A stretch of 64,000 nt of DNA from Flavobacterium rhamnosiphilum (GCF_004349195.1 NZ_SMLG01000006.1:124001-188000); one strand, 5' to 3'; shown: positions 37,385 to 46,794, numbered from the stretch's first letter. A program made the numbers and translations. Notes: generated by a model not told the origin, from the sequence alone.

Positions 37385-38263
37385 ATGAGAAACTACATTT
37401 TCATCTTATCTGTTTTTACTTTTCTGTCTTGTCAACAAGATTCGGGTACTTTAACAACGGTTTATTCGTTGCCTAAAAAGCTAAAAGAAGTTTCGGGAAT
37501 TACCTATTTGTCTAAAAGCAATTTGCTTTGGACACTCGAAGACAGCGGTAATGCGAATGAAATTTACGGACTGAATTTTGAAAACGGTAAAATTGAAAAA
37601 ACGATAACCATCGAAAATACGGAGAATATCGATTGGGAAGATATTACAAAAGACAAAGATGGAAATCTGTATATTGGTGATTTTGGAAACAATGATAATG
37701 AAAGAAAGGATTTGAGTATTTATAAAATCGATAAAAATTCCTTAGCTACAGAAAGTGCAATTCCAGCGTATAAAATTTCATTTGCGTACCCGGAACAAAA
37801 AGATTTTCCTCCTAAAAAAACAAAAATGTTCTATGATGTTGAAGGTTTTTTTGAGTTTAAAAATAATTTCTATCTCTTCACCAAAAACCGAAGCAAAGGT
37901 TTTGACGGTACCGCTTTTTTATATAAAATTCCAAATACTGCAGGTTTTCATCAAGCGGTTTTAATGGGAGAATTTAAAACTTGTGACAATTACAATCATT
38001 GTGCAATTACGGCTGCAACAATAAGTCCTGATGGGTCCAAAGTTGCTGTTTTAACACATGATACGGTTTTTTTATTCGAAAGTTTCCAAGGTGATAATTT
38101 TCTGAATGGAATAAAAACCAGCTTTGAGTTAAATCATTTTTCACAAAAAGAAGCTGCTTCTTTTATTGACAATGACAAACTTTTTATTGCTGATGAAAAA
38201 ACTAAAAGCGTAGGCGGGAATGTTTATGATGTAAGCGTCAAAAAACTAAAATCCAAATCCTAA
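37385..38263 (+). CDS. Lipoprotein, probable beta-propeller (SdiA-regulated-like)
   Basis: 292 residues. The signal ends in FLSC with lipidated Cys16. The mature part has repeated four-strand-like blades: KEVSGITYLSKSNLLWTLEDSGN, NIDWEDITKDKDGNLYIGDFGNN, YDVEGFFEFKNNFYLFTKNR, ITAATISPDGSKVAVLTHDTVFL. This pattern recalls SdiA-regulated or esterase-like phytase beta-propellers, a resemblance and not a proof. It follows the kinase-like gene in the same direction. Its 3' end overlaps the convergent metallophosphatase-fusion gene by 18 bases, an unusually tight end-to-end arrangement. Confidence 0.7.
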   Translation: MRNYIFILSVFTFLSCQQDSGTLTTVYSLPKKLKEVSGITYLSKSNLLWTLEDSGNANEIYGLNFENGKIEKTITIENTENIDWEDITKDKDGNLYIGDFGNNDNERKDLSIYKIDKNSLATESAIPAYKISFAYPEQKDFPPKKTKMFYDVEGFFEFKNNFYLFTKNRSKGFDGTAFLYKIPNTAGFHQAVLMGEFKTCDNYNHCAITAATISPDGSKVAVLTHDTVFLFESFQGDNFLNGIKTSFELNHFSQKEAASFIDNDKLFIADEKTKSVGGNVYDVSVKKLKSKS

Positions 38264-41200
38264 GCCAAAAGCGATTCGGGCTTCTTCATTGAGCGTTTTA
38301 AAATAGGTGATTCTGGCTGTGACCACATTCAGGCCGTTGAGCCACAATCCGCCACCAAAAGATTGATGCCATTTATCTGAATTCTCGCCTTTTTGCCAAA
38401 CTCTTCCATAATCAAAACCGCCTAGAATTCCGTAAGTCATAGGTAAAACACTTCTTCTGATTTTTCCTAAATTCCAACGGATGTCACTACTTTGATAGAA
38501 GGATTGATTGCCTAAAAAACGCTCGTTTCTGAAGCCTCTTAAATCATAATCACCTCCCAAAGTTGCTCCTTGATAAAATTCGAAATTGTTATTCAATAGT
38601 ACTTTTGCTTTCAAAATAGTCGCTAAAACTACTTTACCATTAGCATCAATTTTATGGTTGAAATTAAGTTTACTTTCTACTGAAGGAAAATTTATTTTGG
38701 TATCATTCAAATTCATTTTCCATGTTCCAGCTATTGAAAAACCCATTCCCATGGAAGGAAAAGATGGAATATCATAATTTTCAAAACTATATTTAAGTGT
38801 TGCTCCCGCAAATTGTTGGCTGTCAAAAACACCAGGATTTACAATTCCGGGAATGTTTATAAATCGATTATTGGTTTCTTCTACGCTGATTTTCTCAAAT
38901 GAAGTTTGGAAATGTAGTGTACTTCCGTATTTGCCCACTTTTTTGATTGATGGTAAAACCTTCAACATTCGGATGCGAACACGATTGTAATCCATTCCGA
39001 AAGTTTCGTCATTATTTGCGGTTTCATTTCCGGCACCAAAATAATTAATTGTAAAATTCGGACTTGTGAATTGGCTTTCTAAATCTAGATCCCATTTGCC
39101 GATGGACTTCGGGAAATGTGCATTGTAAACCAGTTCATATCCATCAGTGGCAAAAAAGTAATTCGCTTTCAAAATGTGTTTTTGCGTATATGGATTTTGA
39201 TTGAATTTATTGATGGTATAGTTTGCCATAAAACCTATTTTGATACCATCATCAGGATTATAACCAATATTTGGTATTCCTGTGAAAGCATTGTATTTGG
39301 GCTTTTCATAATCATAATAACTGGTTTCATAGTCATCAGACAAAAGAACTCTGGTTTTTGAATCTAAAGCGTAGGTATTAGTTTTTGATTTAAAATCATG
39401 AATTTTCACCTTTTTTCCATTTTCTACAGTATAAGAATCTTCGTCTTGTCCTCCAATTAATCGAATGTTTATATCTGATTTTGATTTTCCTTTTACTTCA
39501 AAAATATCGTCATCGTCCAATCCGTAAATCCAGATGTTTTTTGTTTTTCCGGCAACAAAATCTTTTGTGTACAGCAATTCATCTCCTTCGTTTTTTGAAC
39601 GATATACTTCGATGCCAATCTTATTTTTTGTTGTCTGATGAATTATAAATTTGTCTTTTTTATCGGTACCAACAATCAAAACCGTTTTTTGTAACACATT
39701 ATAATAGTCAGAAGCATAGCGCTGCAATTGCATTTTTCGTGCTTTTAATTTGCGTTTTATAGCTTCTATCGTTTCATCCTGAACTTCTTTTGGCAGATTA
39801 TCAAAGGCGCTGTCTATAGCACTATCCGAAAGGTTTTCCTGAATGTATTTGGCTTGTAGTAACCAATCTTTTTCATTGGCAGTTTTAAGAAATGCAAGAT
39901 CCAAAGGATAAGGTTCTCTATTCAGCCATTTTACATTTTTAATTTTCTCTTTAAAGGTTTGCATGTGACGCAATGCAGGCATATTCATCAAAAGAGAAAG
40001 GAATGCTCCATCATATTTTGTAAATGCCTGGTCACGATCTCTTGGAATCGGTTTGTAAATTATCTTTTTACCCACTTTATATTCTCCCCAGCGCCATTGA
40101 TCTTGATGTCTGTCCCAATCGCCAATGAGCATGTCAAATAAACGTGCTTTGATGTATTCATTTTCATCAATAGTATACTTTTCATCTTTGTGAAGATTCT
40201 TAAATAGATCTTCCGTACTGATTATCGCGCTAGGATTTCCAAAGCTTTTTACGTCAATTTGGCTGTCAGTAGGACGTTCTTCCACCATATACAATTCATC
40301 CCCAAAATTGGCATTGTAATCCTTTAGAGCTTTATGTTTAGGAATATAATACAATACAGGATTTGTATGTGAAACACCAATTTTTTCGGCCAAATTCCCA
40401 ATAGCAAAAGGAGTGTAAGGATGTGAAGTGGTATAGAAATCAAATAAAAAGTTCTCAGCATACGTATCTTCAAATTCGTTTTCGATAAATTGGTCTTTAA
40501 ATGCCACAGCTTGCAGAAAACGAGAAGCACTTTTTTTCAAGGCGCGCATTACATATTCTTTTCCGTTTTTATCTACAATTTGCAATGATTTGGACTGATG
40601 TCCGCCACCGGCACGTTTTGGTTTTAAACCTCCAAAAAGAGTATCAATCGTAGTGGTTTTTACTTCTATCGGCAAGCTGTAATACTTTCGATAATGCTTC
40701 CCGAAAAGGAATTTATAAAATGCATTTTTATCGGTTTGTTTTTCTGAATAGATAGTTGCAGTGGTAGTTTTGGCAAATGAAGTTGGAAAATTTTTGGTGC
40801 TGAAATCGTCTTTTTTAGCTACTATAAATTGTTCGAAAATCAGTTTTTCTTCGTTGTTTTCCTTCCCGTAAAAAGAAACTTTTACGGCTCCATTTTCATA
40901 AACAGTTAATGCAGCATACCCATTTCCACCATAAGAAAAATCATTCGGGTAAACGGCTTTTGCGGCCTCTGATTTTGATCCGGCTCCACTTACAATTTGC
41001 TTGATGTTGTCTTTTTCAATGTATTGTAAATTATGGTCATGGCCCGAAACTACAATGACATTATCCTGGCTTTGCAATAGTGTTTTTATGCGTTTTATAA
41101 AAAAAGTATAGTGTTTGTTTTGAATATCTTGTGGGCTTATTCCAGATGTTTTTCGGATGAGGTTGATAACGGAACCTATGACAGGAAGTGGAATCTTTTG

Positions 41201-41980
41201 TTCTAATGGGAATAGTTGTTTTTTCAATGAAAATTGACCGCCGTGTGTTCCATTGCTCATTAACGGATGATGGAGCGCCAGAATTATTGTTTTCTCCTGA
41301 TTTTTATTCAAAATGTCTTCTAACTCATAAAAAAAAGCTTCTCTTGATTTTATCGTGCAATCATCGTTTATGGTTGGGCTTTTATCCCAATCTTCCAGAA
41401 ACCATTGGCTGTCTATAGTTATCAGTATTAGATTTTTATTGATTTCTAAATCATCAATTCCACAGCTTTTTCTGGGTAAGAATGATTTTTTATCATTTAA
41501 ATATTCCGTTACAAACTTTGCTTGGCGTTCTAAACCATTAATTCCACTGTACCAATCGTGGTTTCCGGGAATAAAAATGGTTTTACCTTTGAAGTCTTTA
41601 GATAGTTTTAGTTGATTTGTGAGCTTAGTTTCGGCAATAATTCGCTCATTTGGATGGTCAGTATTGGGTAATCCTTTTGGATAAATATTATCGCCAAGAA
41701 ATAACAGAGTCGTATTGTTGTTTGCTTTTTTTAATCGATCTTCCAGTAAACCAATTGTTTGTTGCGCTTTTTCTACATTGGCGTTTCCGGCATCGCCAAT
41801 TAAATAAAAAGTATGTGCAATTTTTGAGCTGTCTGTTTCGTTTTGTACTATTGGATTCTTGATTTCTTTACCAAATTGTGCGCGATGTGTTGCACATGAT
41901 TGAAAAATCAATGCCAAAACAAATAACATAAAAGCTACTTTATTCGAGGTAATAAAACAATTATCCAAAAACAATTTCAT
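38246..41980 (-). CDS. Metallophosphatase / kinase-like / Omp85-type barrel fusion
   Basis: 1244 residues. An N-terminal lipoprotein-like signal (FQSC, Cys29) leads to a calcineurin-like metallophosphoesterase (about 55-380): GDAGN 62-66, GDNIYP 96-101, GNHDW 139-143, HHP 237-239, SGHDHN 312-317. Residues about 440-660 carry kinase-like motifs: AGGG 457-460, EYVMRALKK 475-483, IGDWDRH 619-625 and PRDRDQAF 646-653, a pattern shared by Fam20C, HipA and PI4-kinase-like folds. From about 895 the chain is amphipathic strands of a BamA/TamA-type barrel with GGDYDLRGF (1142-1150) and an aromatic end GLGFGF. Phosphatase and barrel are clear; the kinase call is inference. Divergent from the HD-PycTM gene. 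Confidence 0.82.
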   Translation of the reverse strand: MKLFLDNCFITSNKVAFMLFVLALIFQSCATHRAQFGKEIKNPIVQNETDSSKIAHTFYLIGDAGNANVEKAQQTIGLLEDRLKKANNNTTLLFLGDNIYPKGLPNTDHPNERIIAETKLTNQLKLSKDFKGKTIFIPGNHDWYSGINGLERQAKFVTEYLNDKKSFLPRKSCGIDDLEINKNLILITIDSQWFLEDWDKSPTINDDCTIKSREAFFYELEDILNKNQEKTIILALHHPLMSNGTHGGQFSLKKQLFPLEQKIPLPVIGSVINLIRKTSGISPQDIQNKHYTFFIKRIKTLLQSQDNVIVVSGHDHNLQYIEKDNIKQIVSGAGSKSEAAKAVYPNDFSYGGNGYAALTVYENGAVKVSFYGKENNEEKLIFEQFIVAKKDDFSTKNFPTSFAKTTTATIYSEKQTDKNAFYKFLFGKHYRKYYSLPIEVKTTTIDTLFGGLKPKRAGGGHQSKSLQIVDKNGKEYVMRALKKSASRFLQAVAFKDQFIENEFEDTYAENFLFDFYTTSHPYTPFAIGNLAEKIGVSHTNPVLYYIPKHKALKDYNANFGDELYMVEERPTDSQIDVKSFGNPSAIISTEDLFKNLHKDEKYTIDENEYIKARLFDMLIGDWDRHQDQWRWGEYKVGKKIIYKPIPRDRDQAFTKYDGAFLSLLMNMPALRHMQTFKEKIKNVKWLNREPYPLDLAFLKTANEKDWLLQAKYIQENLSDSAIDSAFDNLPKEVQDETIEAIKRKLKARKMQLQRYASDYYNVLQKTVLIVGTDKKDKFIIHQTTKNKIGIEVYRSKNEGDELLYTKDFVAGKTKNIWIYGLDDDDIFEVKGKSKSDINIRLIGGQDEDSYTVENGKKVKIHDFKSKTNTYALDSKTRVLLSDDYETSYYDYEKPKYNAFTGIPNIGYNPDDGIKIGFMANYTINKFNQNPYTQKHILKANYFFATDGYELVYNAHFPKSIGKWDLDLESQFTSPNFTINYFGAGNETANNDETFGMDYNRVRIRMLKVLPSIKKVGKYGSTLHFQTSFEKISVEETNNRFINIPGIVNPGVFDSQQFAGATLKYSFENYDIPSFPSMGMGFSIAGTWKMNLNDTKINFPSVESKLNFNHKIDANGKVVLATILKAKVLLNNNFEFYQGATLGGDYDLRGFRNERFLGNQSFYQSSDIRWNLGKIRRSVLPMTYGILGGFDYGRVWQKGENSDKWHQSFGGGLWLNGLNVVTARITYFKTLNEEARIAFGLGFGF

Positions 41981-42006
41981 AATTTAGTAGTATAAAAAAT
42001 TATTTT

Positions 42007-43191
42007 ATGACTCTTATCGATCAAGCCCAAGATTTTGTGTTTAATTTACTCAAAGATAAACTTTCTGTTTTATATACCTATCATAATTTTAATCATACAC
42101 TTGGCGTAGTTGATGCAGTTAATACATTGTCCGACAGTGAAAATTTAAATCCTTCTGACAAAGAAATGCTACTATTTGCAGCTTGGTTTCACGATACCGG
42201 ATATATAAAAGGTTGTGCAAACCACGAAGATTTAAGTAGTGTTATTGCTGCCGATTTTTTAAAAGAAAAAGGAAAATCGGATGATTATATAAAGAAAGTT
42301 TCTAGCTTAATCAAAGCAACTAGAAAGGATAGTGTACCTCAAAACCTTTTTGAAAAAATAATAAAAGACGCAGATTATTACCATCTTTTTAGTGAAGATT
42401 ATGCTTTGGCTTGTGATTTTTTGAGAACAGAATGGGAAAATACAGAACAGAAATCATTTACGGATAAAGATTGGGCAATAGAAAACAGGGATTTTTTAGT
42501 AAATAAGCATCATTTTTATACTGATTATGCTTTAAAAAATTGGCAACCTTTAAAGGAAAAAAATATTAAAAAAGTACAGAAAAAAATAAAAAAAGTTGAA
42601 GAAGAAGCGAAAGAAAAGCTAGAAAAAGAAATCAAAAAGAGAGAGAAAGAAGAAAAACCAGACCGAGGGATTGATACTTTGTTCCGAATCACATTGAGTA
42701 ATCACACTCGTTTGAGTGGCATTGCCGACAGCAAAGCCAATATTTTACTTTCCGTAAATGCGATTATTATCTCGATTGCACTTTCTACGATTATTCCAAA
42801 ATTAGACAGTCCAAAAAATGCTCATTTGGTTATTCCTGTTTTCTTTATGTTGATGTCCAGTGTGATTACCATCATTTTTGCCATACTTTCTACACGTCCC
42901 AAAGTGACTAAGGGTGTTTTTACGAAGCAAGACATTGAAGATAAAAAAGTGAACCTGCTTTTCTTTGGAAACTTTTATAAAATGCCTCTGCAGGATTATG
43001 AGTGGGCTATGAATGAGATGATGAAAGACAGAGAATATCTGTATAATTCGTTGATTAAAGATTTATATTTTCTGGGATTGGTTCTGGAGAAAAAATATAG
43101 ATTATTGCGAATTGCCTATAATCTTTTTATGATAGGAATAATTTTGTCGGTTATTGCTTTTGTAATTGCTTTCAAAGCGGTTGGCGTTTAG
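42007..43191 (+). CDS. HD-domain phosphohydrolase fused to PycTM (Pycsar effector-like) membrane domain
   Basis: 394 residues. The HD domain (about 1-175) keeps His26/His30, the His62-Asp63 pair in AWFHDTGY, and Asp121 in KDADYYHL. A Lys/Glu-rich coiled coil (about 184-217) leads to a C-terminal region like PycTM/DUF5706: TLFRITLSNHTRLSGIADSKANI, then membrane helices at about 247-264, 273-297 and 368-391. PycTM is the membrane effector of Pycsar anti-phage systems, where it responds to cCMP or cUMP. No pyrimidine cyclase gene is next to it. The stop overlaps the convergent GAF gene by 4 bases. HD substrate (cyclic or other nucleotide) unknown. Confidence 0.82.
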   Translation: MTLIDQAQDFVFNLLKDKLSVLYTYHNFNHTLGVVDAVNTLSDSENLNPSDKEMLLFAAWFHDTGYIKGCANHEDLSSVIAADFLKEKGKSDDYIKKVSSLIKATRKDSVPQNLFEKIIKDADYYHLFSEDYALACDFLRTEWENTEQKSFTDKDWAIENRDFLVNKHHFYTDYALKNWQPLKEKNIKKVQKKIKKVEEEAKEKLEKEIKKREKEEKPDRGIDTLFRITLSNHTRLSGIADSKANILLSVNAIIISIALSTIIPKLDSPKNAHLVIPVFFMLMSSVITIIFAILSTRPKVTKGVFTKQDIEDKKVNLLFFGNFYKMPLQDYEWAMNEMMKDREYLYNSLIKDLYFLGLVLEKKYRLLRIAYNLFMIGIILSVIAFVIAFKAVGV

Positions 43192-45557
43192 TTTAATTCG
43201 TCCAATAAATCCTGATAAGAATATTTTTTAGTCATTGCTCCATTCTCGACATTGACCACTTTTACTCTTATGGCTCTCAGCCCGGAAACACCTTGTAATT
43301 CTTCCACCTCGAATTGTTCGATGGTTGGTTCGAGAATATTTTTGAATTGCAGGAATTTGATGTATTTCAAATATTCTGTCTCCTCTTGATTGTGTGAATA
43401 TACGATGGTGATTTTTTCTTTTTCGGTAATACGGTCTTTAGTCCCTTTGATGTTGGCTTTGTCGATTCGTTTTTTCACCACTTCATATCTTGCATTGTAC
43501 GTTCCATCAACATCAAAACGCTTTTCATCCATTCTAAATCGGATGGAAATAGGGGAACTGAATACTAAAATCAACGAAGTGACCTCTAATTTATAGGGTA
43601 AAGATGACTTGAGTCGATGATGTTCTAACTCCATTTCACACAAGGTTTGCAATTGCCATAATCTTAAATTGTGAAGGTATAGATTGTCAAAATATTGATT
43701 GGGAGCAATTGAAGCACCAATATACAAGTTATGTTCTACCCCGTCAGTTTTAAACCGTTCGTAATAATGCGGAAAAATATTTTGTGCTTCCGTTTGTTTT
43801 TTATCAAGAATTCCAGCCAGTTTTTTATTGACAATAGACATTGCATTATCGAATTTCTTTCTGGATTGGTAAAACAGTCCCGTTTTTTCATCTAGTTTTT
43901 CAAAATAGTCTTCAACCAAAATTTGGCACTCATGATCCATTTTAGAATTTTTTAAAATGGGATGAATTTCAGTTTCAATATAACGTTGAATCTGTTGTTC
44001 GGTATCTGCTTTCAGGGGGGAATCCAATTCGTTGAAAAACGATTGTAATTCAAATTTTCGCTGTTCCAACAATACAAGATTGGTGTTGGATTTTAGATTT
44101 TCAAAGATTTGCAAGAGTGTTTTCAGTTGATTCTTCAGATCTCCTTTTACGGTCTCGTTTCTATGTTCGGAAGAGCCTTTAATGTCAATTTGACCATATA
44201 AAGGATATACTTCTTTGAAAACAATTTCTTTAAAAATATAACCTTTACTTTGATTGCTGGTTTGGAAATATTTTTGAGCTTCTTTTCTGAATTTCCAATA
44301 CACACTCGGATGAATCGTAGTATATTCTCTTTGAATAATGGCTTCTATTTGGTGTTGCATATCATTGTTGTAACGTTCCAATGTATCTACCAAATAAGGC
44401 AAAATCAAGTCTAGATTGTTTACATTGATACTGTTTAGCTCTCTTGGTTTTGCCGAAACCAATTCTATAATGCCTAAAAGTTTATCATTTTTTATTACAG
44501 GAGCAAGAATGCAGCTTTTGATATTTTGTTTCAACAAATGTTCTCCCAGTTTTTCATTTCCGGATGTTAGGGTGAATTTTTCAACATTTGAAATTATAAA
44601 AGGTTTATTTTGCTCTAAAATGTTTTTTAAAGAGCAACCAAAAAGGGCGTTTTTACAATCGACTTCTTCGATATCGTGAAGAATAAAACTGCCTATTTTT
44701 TTATCATCATAAATTGGCCTTGTAAATTTTTCATCTTCTTCATTATAAATGATGAAACCAACTTGTAAATCGGATACCTTGAAAATGGAACGAAAAATGG
44801 TTTCAAAATTCGGGGTATTATCGACTTGTTCCGTTTCTGATTTTAGAAGATTACTTTTCAAGTTTGAAATGGCACTTTCAATGGAAGCATCAAATAGAGA
44901 TACGATACCAAAGCCTTTTAAAATCCAACTTTCCGATGGGAATTTTTCTTTCCACAAATCGATGTTATCATAATTATCCATCAATAAATCGATGTCTTCT
45001 GGAGTTAATGTTATCGCTTTATCAGTAGGGATAATTTCCATAAAATCGGCATTATATAGAATTCTATAATGCTTCATAATACCATTTGCATCTGGGATAT
45101 CGTAAAATAAAGGTTTGTTAAAATCGAAATGCTGGTTGTAAAATGTGTTCAGAATCAAAATGCAATTCATGATGTAGAATTGATGTTCATCAAAATCTCG
45201 GATTGTCATGTCAAATGTTGTCCCGGCATTATGAAGTGTTTTTTTGAATCTTTCGGTATAATTAAAAGTAAAATTCTGGAAAGGAATCGTCACTGCTTTA
45301 ATTTCATTATTAGTTAAGGCAGTAGGAAATAGGTCGGCTAATAGGTATTTGATTACCGTTTCATTTTCATGAATTAAATTTAAATCTTCAATTCCTGTTC
45401 TAAATTCAGGAAAAGGTTCTATTTGTTTTAATAATGCTTTGGCGTAATTGGAACGATAATCCACATTGGTGACAGCAATTTCTTCCAGAGCTTTGATAAG
45501 CTTATGGAATGAAATCAAGGTTTTGAACGGGCTGTCTTTAAAAAAATTAGGAGTCAT
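43188..45557 (-). CDS. Large GAF-domain protein of unknown function
   Basis: 789 residues, soluble, no signal peptide. A GAF-like domain is visible at about 247-398 (VGFIIYNEEDEKFTRPIYDD, IKSCILAPVIKNDKLLGIIELVSAKP). It is framed by an N-terminal helical region of about 245 residues and a C-terminal helical and alpha/beta region of about 390 residues that I do not recognise. No output domain such as HATPase, GGDEF or HTH is seen. It overlaps the HD-PycTM gene end to end by 4 bases. A minus-strand CAAATTTA element (45580-45587) is a plausible -7 box. The upstream region holds two palindromic elements. A cytoplasmic sensor or scaffold role is inference. Confidence 0.72.
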   Translation of the reverse strand: MTPNFFKDSPFKTLISFHKLIKALEEIAVTNVDYRSNYAKALLKQIEPFPEFRTGIEDLNLIHENETVIKYLLADLFPTALTNNEIKAVTIPFQNFTFNYTERFKKTLHNAGTTFDMTIRDFDEHQFYIMNCILILNTFYNQHFDFNKPLFYDIPDANGIMKHYRILYNADFMEIIPTDKAITLTPEDIDLLMDNYDNIDLWKEKFPSESWILKGFGIVSLFDASIESAISNLKSNLLKSETEQVDNTPNFETIFRSIFKVSDLQVGFIIYNEEDEKFTRPIYDDKKIGSFILHDIEEVDCKNALFGCSLKNILEQNKPFIISNVEKFTLTSGNEKLGEHLLKQNIKSCILAPVIKNDKLLGIIELVSAKPRELNSINVNNLDLILPYLVDTLERYNNDMQHQIEAIIQREYTTIHPSVYWKFRKEAQKYFQTSNQSKGYIFKEIVFKEVYPLYGQIDIKGSSEHRNETVKGDLKNQLKTLLQIFENLKSNTNLVLLEQRKFELQSFFNELDSPLKADTEQQIQRYIETEIHPILKNSKMDHECQILVEDYFEKLDEKTGLFYQSRKKFDNAMSIVNKKLAGILDKKQTEAQNIFPHYYERFKTDGVEHNLYIGASIAPNQYFDNLYLHNLRLWQLQTLCEMELEHHRLKSSLPYKLEVTSLILVFSSPISIRFRMDEKRFDVDGTYNARYEVVKKRIDKANIKGTKDRITEKEKITIVYSHNQEETEYLKYIKFLQFKNILEPTIEQFEVEELQGVSGLRAIRVKVVNVENGAMTKKYSYQDLLDELN

Positions 45558-45686
45558 CCTCTTTTGTTTTACGGAAAAACAAATTTACAAATAATTCGAA
45601 ACCAAAAGTCTACAAGTTGTCTTTTAGTTTCATTTTTAAGAAGCTCTTATTTTATAAGAATTGTAAAGAAACGGATTAATTACTTT

Positions 45687-45865
45687 TATTGTTTTGTGAC
45701 TGTCCGCTTTGAGGACTAACTTTATTTTTTTGCCACAGATTTCACAGATTCACACAGATTAAAGAAAAAAGTGAATTAGATTTATTGGAGAAATCCGTGA
45801 AAATCCTTTAAATCTGTGGCAAAAAATAGTATTGGTACTAGTTAAGGATAATCATATATTGTTTT
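45687..45865. repeat. About 160-bp MITE-like palindromic element, copy A (different core)
   Basis: Core hairpin GCCACAGATTT (45732-45742) with AAATCTGTGGC (45810-45820), extended by flanking T and A runs. The outer ends resemble those of copies B and C: GTGACTGTCCG on the left, and GGTACTAGTTAAGGATAATC on the right. TATTGTTTT occurs at 45687-45695 and again at 45857-45865, a candidate target duplication that is also the left flank of copy B. Confidence 0.75.
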
Positions 45866-46036
45866 ATGACTGTCCGTTACTAATACCAATGTATTTAATT
45901 TTGTCATTTCGACGAAGGAGAAATCTCATTAGTTGCTCTCGTTATGTGATTTCTCCTTCGTCGAAATGACAAGACAGCTAAATTTTATTCATAAGATGTA
46001 GCTTGGTACAAGTAACGGATAGGTCATATATTGTTT
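45865..46036. repeat. About 160-bp MITE-like palindromic element, copy B
   Basis: Inverted copy of the element at 24747-24907. Perfect 25-bp inverted arms lie at 45901-45925 and 45948-45972; the ends read TATGACTGTCCGTTACTAATA and GTACAAGTAACGGATAGGTC. TATTGTTT flanks it on both sides (45857-45864 and 46029-46036). It lies directly after copy A, in the upstream region of the GAF gene. Confidence 0.82.
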
Positions 46037-46389
46037 GTATTGAATATTTGTGTAAATTGCTTAAAAATGTTTTTTAGACAGTAAAATGCACTACTTATTT
46101 GCAAGTATTACAGCTTTTTAGCAAGAGAGTATCTTTTAAATCAAGTTATGATTTGCTGATAAAGGTAATATTGGAGTTCAAGAGACTTTTTTTTAATTTA
46201 TTTTTTTGTCTCAATAATAGTATAGACTGGATTAATATAAGGATTAGCATCTTTTCAAGGTTTTTAGAGCGTTAGTGATAAACTGAATTTAAATTTTAAA
46301 TTTTATAAAACGCATGCTTTGTTCAAGAATAAAAAGGGAATAAGCTGTTGCTTTGAAATCAAATAGATGTAATAAACCAGAGAATAATT
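46037..46389. other. Intergenic region, 353 bp, right of the repeat pair
   Basis: Nothing convincing seen: AT-rich, no long reading frame, no strong hairpin with T tail. It precedes the end of a small minus-strand gene. Confidence 0.4.
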
Positions 46390-46629
46390 TTAAACCGAAT
46401 GAATCCTTTTATTATAGAAACCAATCAGTGTTTCATTTATTTCTTTTAACTCTGGGGTAAGAAATGTTTTTCTGCCTTTTTCATCGTTAGTTAATTCGAG
46501 ATGGCAAACAGTGCACTTAAATTCCTTGAAATGATTTGTTACATTTCGGGTTGTTATTATTTTATGGCCAAATAGTGAACACAGGATTTTTTTACTTATA
46601 AATTTTTCTTTGATTTCGATTGTGTTCAT
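46390..46629 (-). CDS. Small hypothetical protein with CxxxxGH...CxxC pattern
   Basis: 79 residues. A Cys-His pair (CSLFGHK, about residues 17-23) and a CTVC pair (about 40-43) could bind one metal ion in a zinc-ribbon-like manner, as in DUF1660-type small proteins (weak resemblance). The C-terminal half is helical and basic. The start is preceded by a short A/T leader. It stands alone between a long repeat-bearing intergenic region and the nucleoid-associated protein terminator. Function not recognised; a nucleic-acid-binding role is only a possibility. Confidence 0.55.
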   Translation of the reverse strand: MNTIEIKEKFISKKILCSLFGHKIITTRNVTNHFKEFKCTVCHLELTNDEKGRKTFLTPELKEINETLIGFYNKRIHSV

Positions 46630-46794
46630 ATATACTGGTTATTTAGATTTGGGGGACTAAACTTAATTAATAACCGTTTAAATATCAAATAAAGTCGATT
46701 AAATGCATTTTAAATTAATTAAAATAATTAAATTCTTATAAAAATAACAAAATAATTTTTTATAACCTCATATAAGAAGGTGTGAAAAGGGCAT

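Noticed and set aside
42007..43191. Complete Pycsar defence system
   Set aside because: No pyrimidine cyclase is encoded next to the PycTM-like protein, so only an effector-like part can be claimed.
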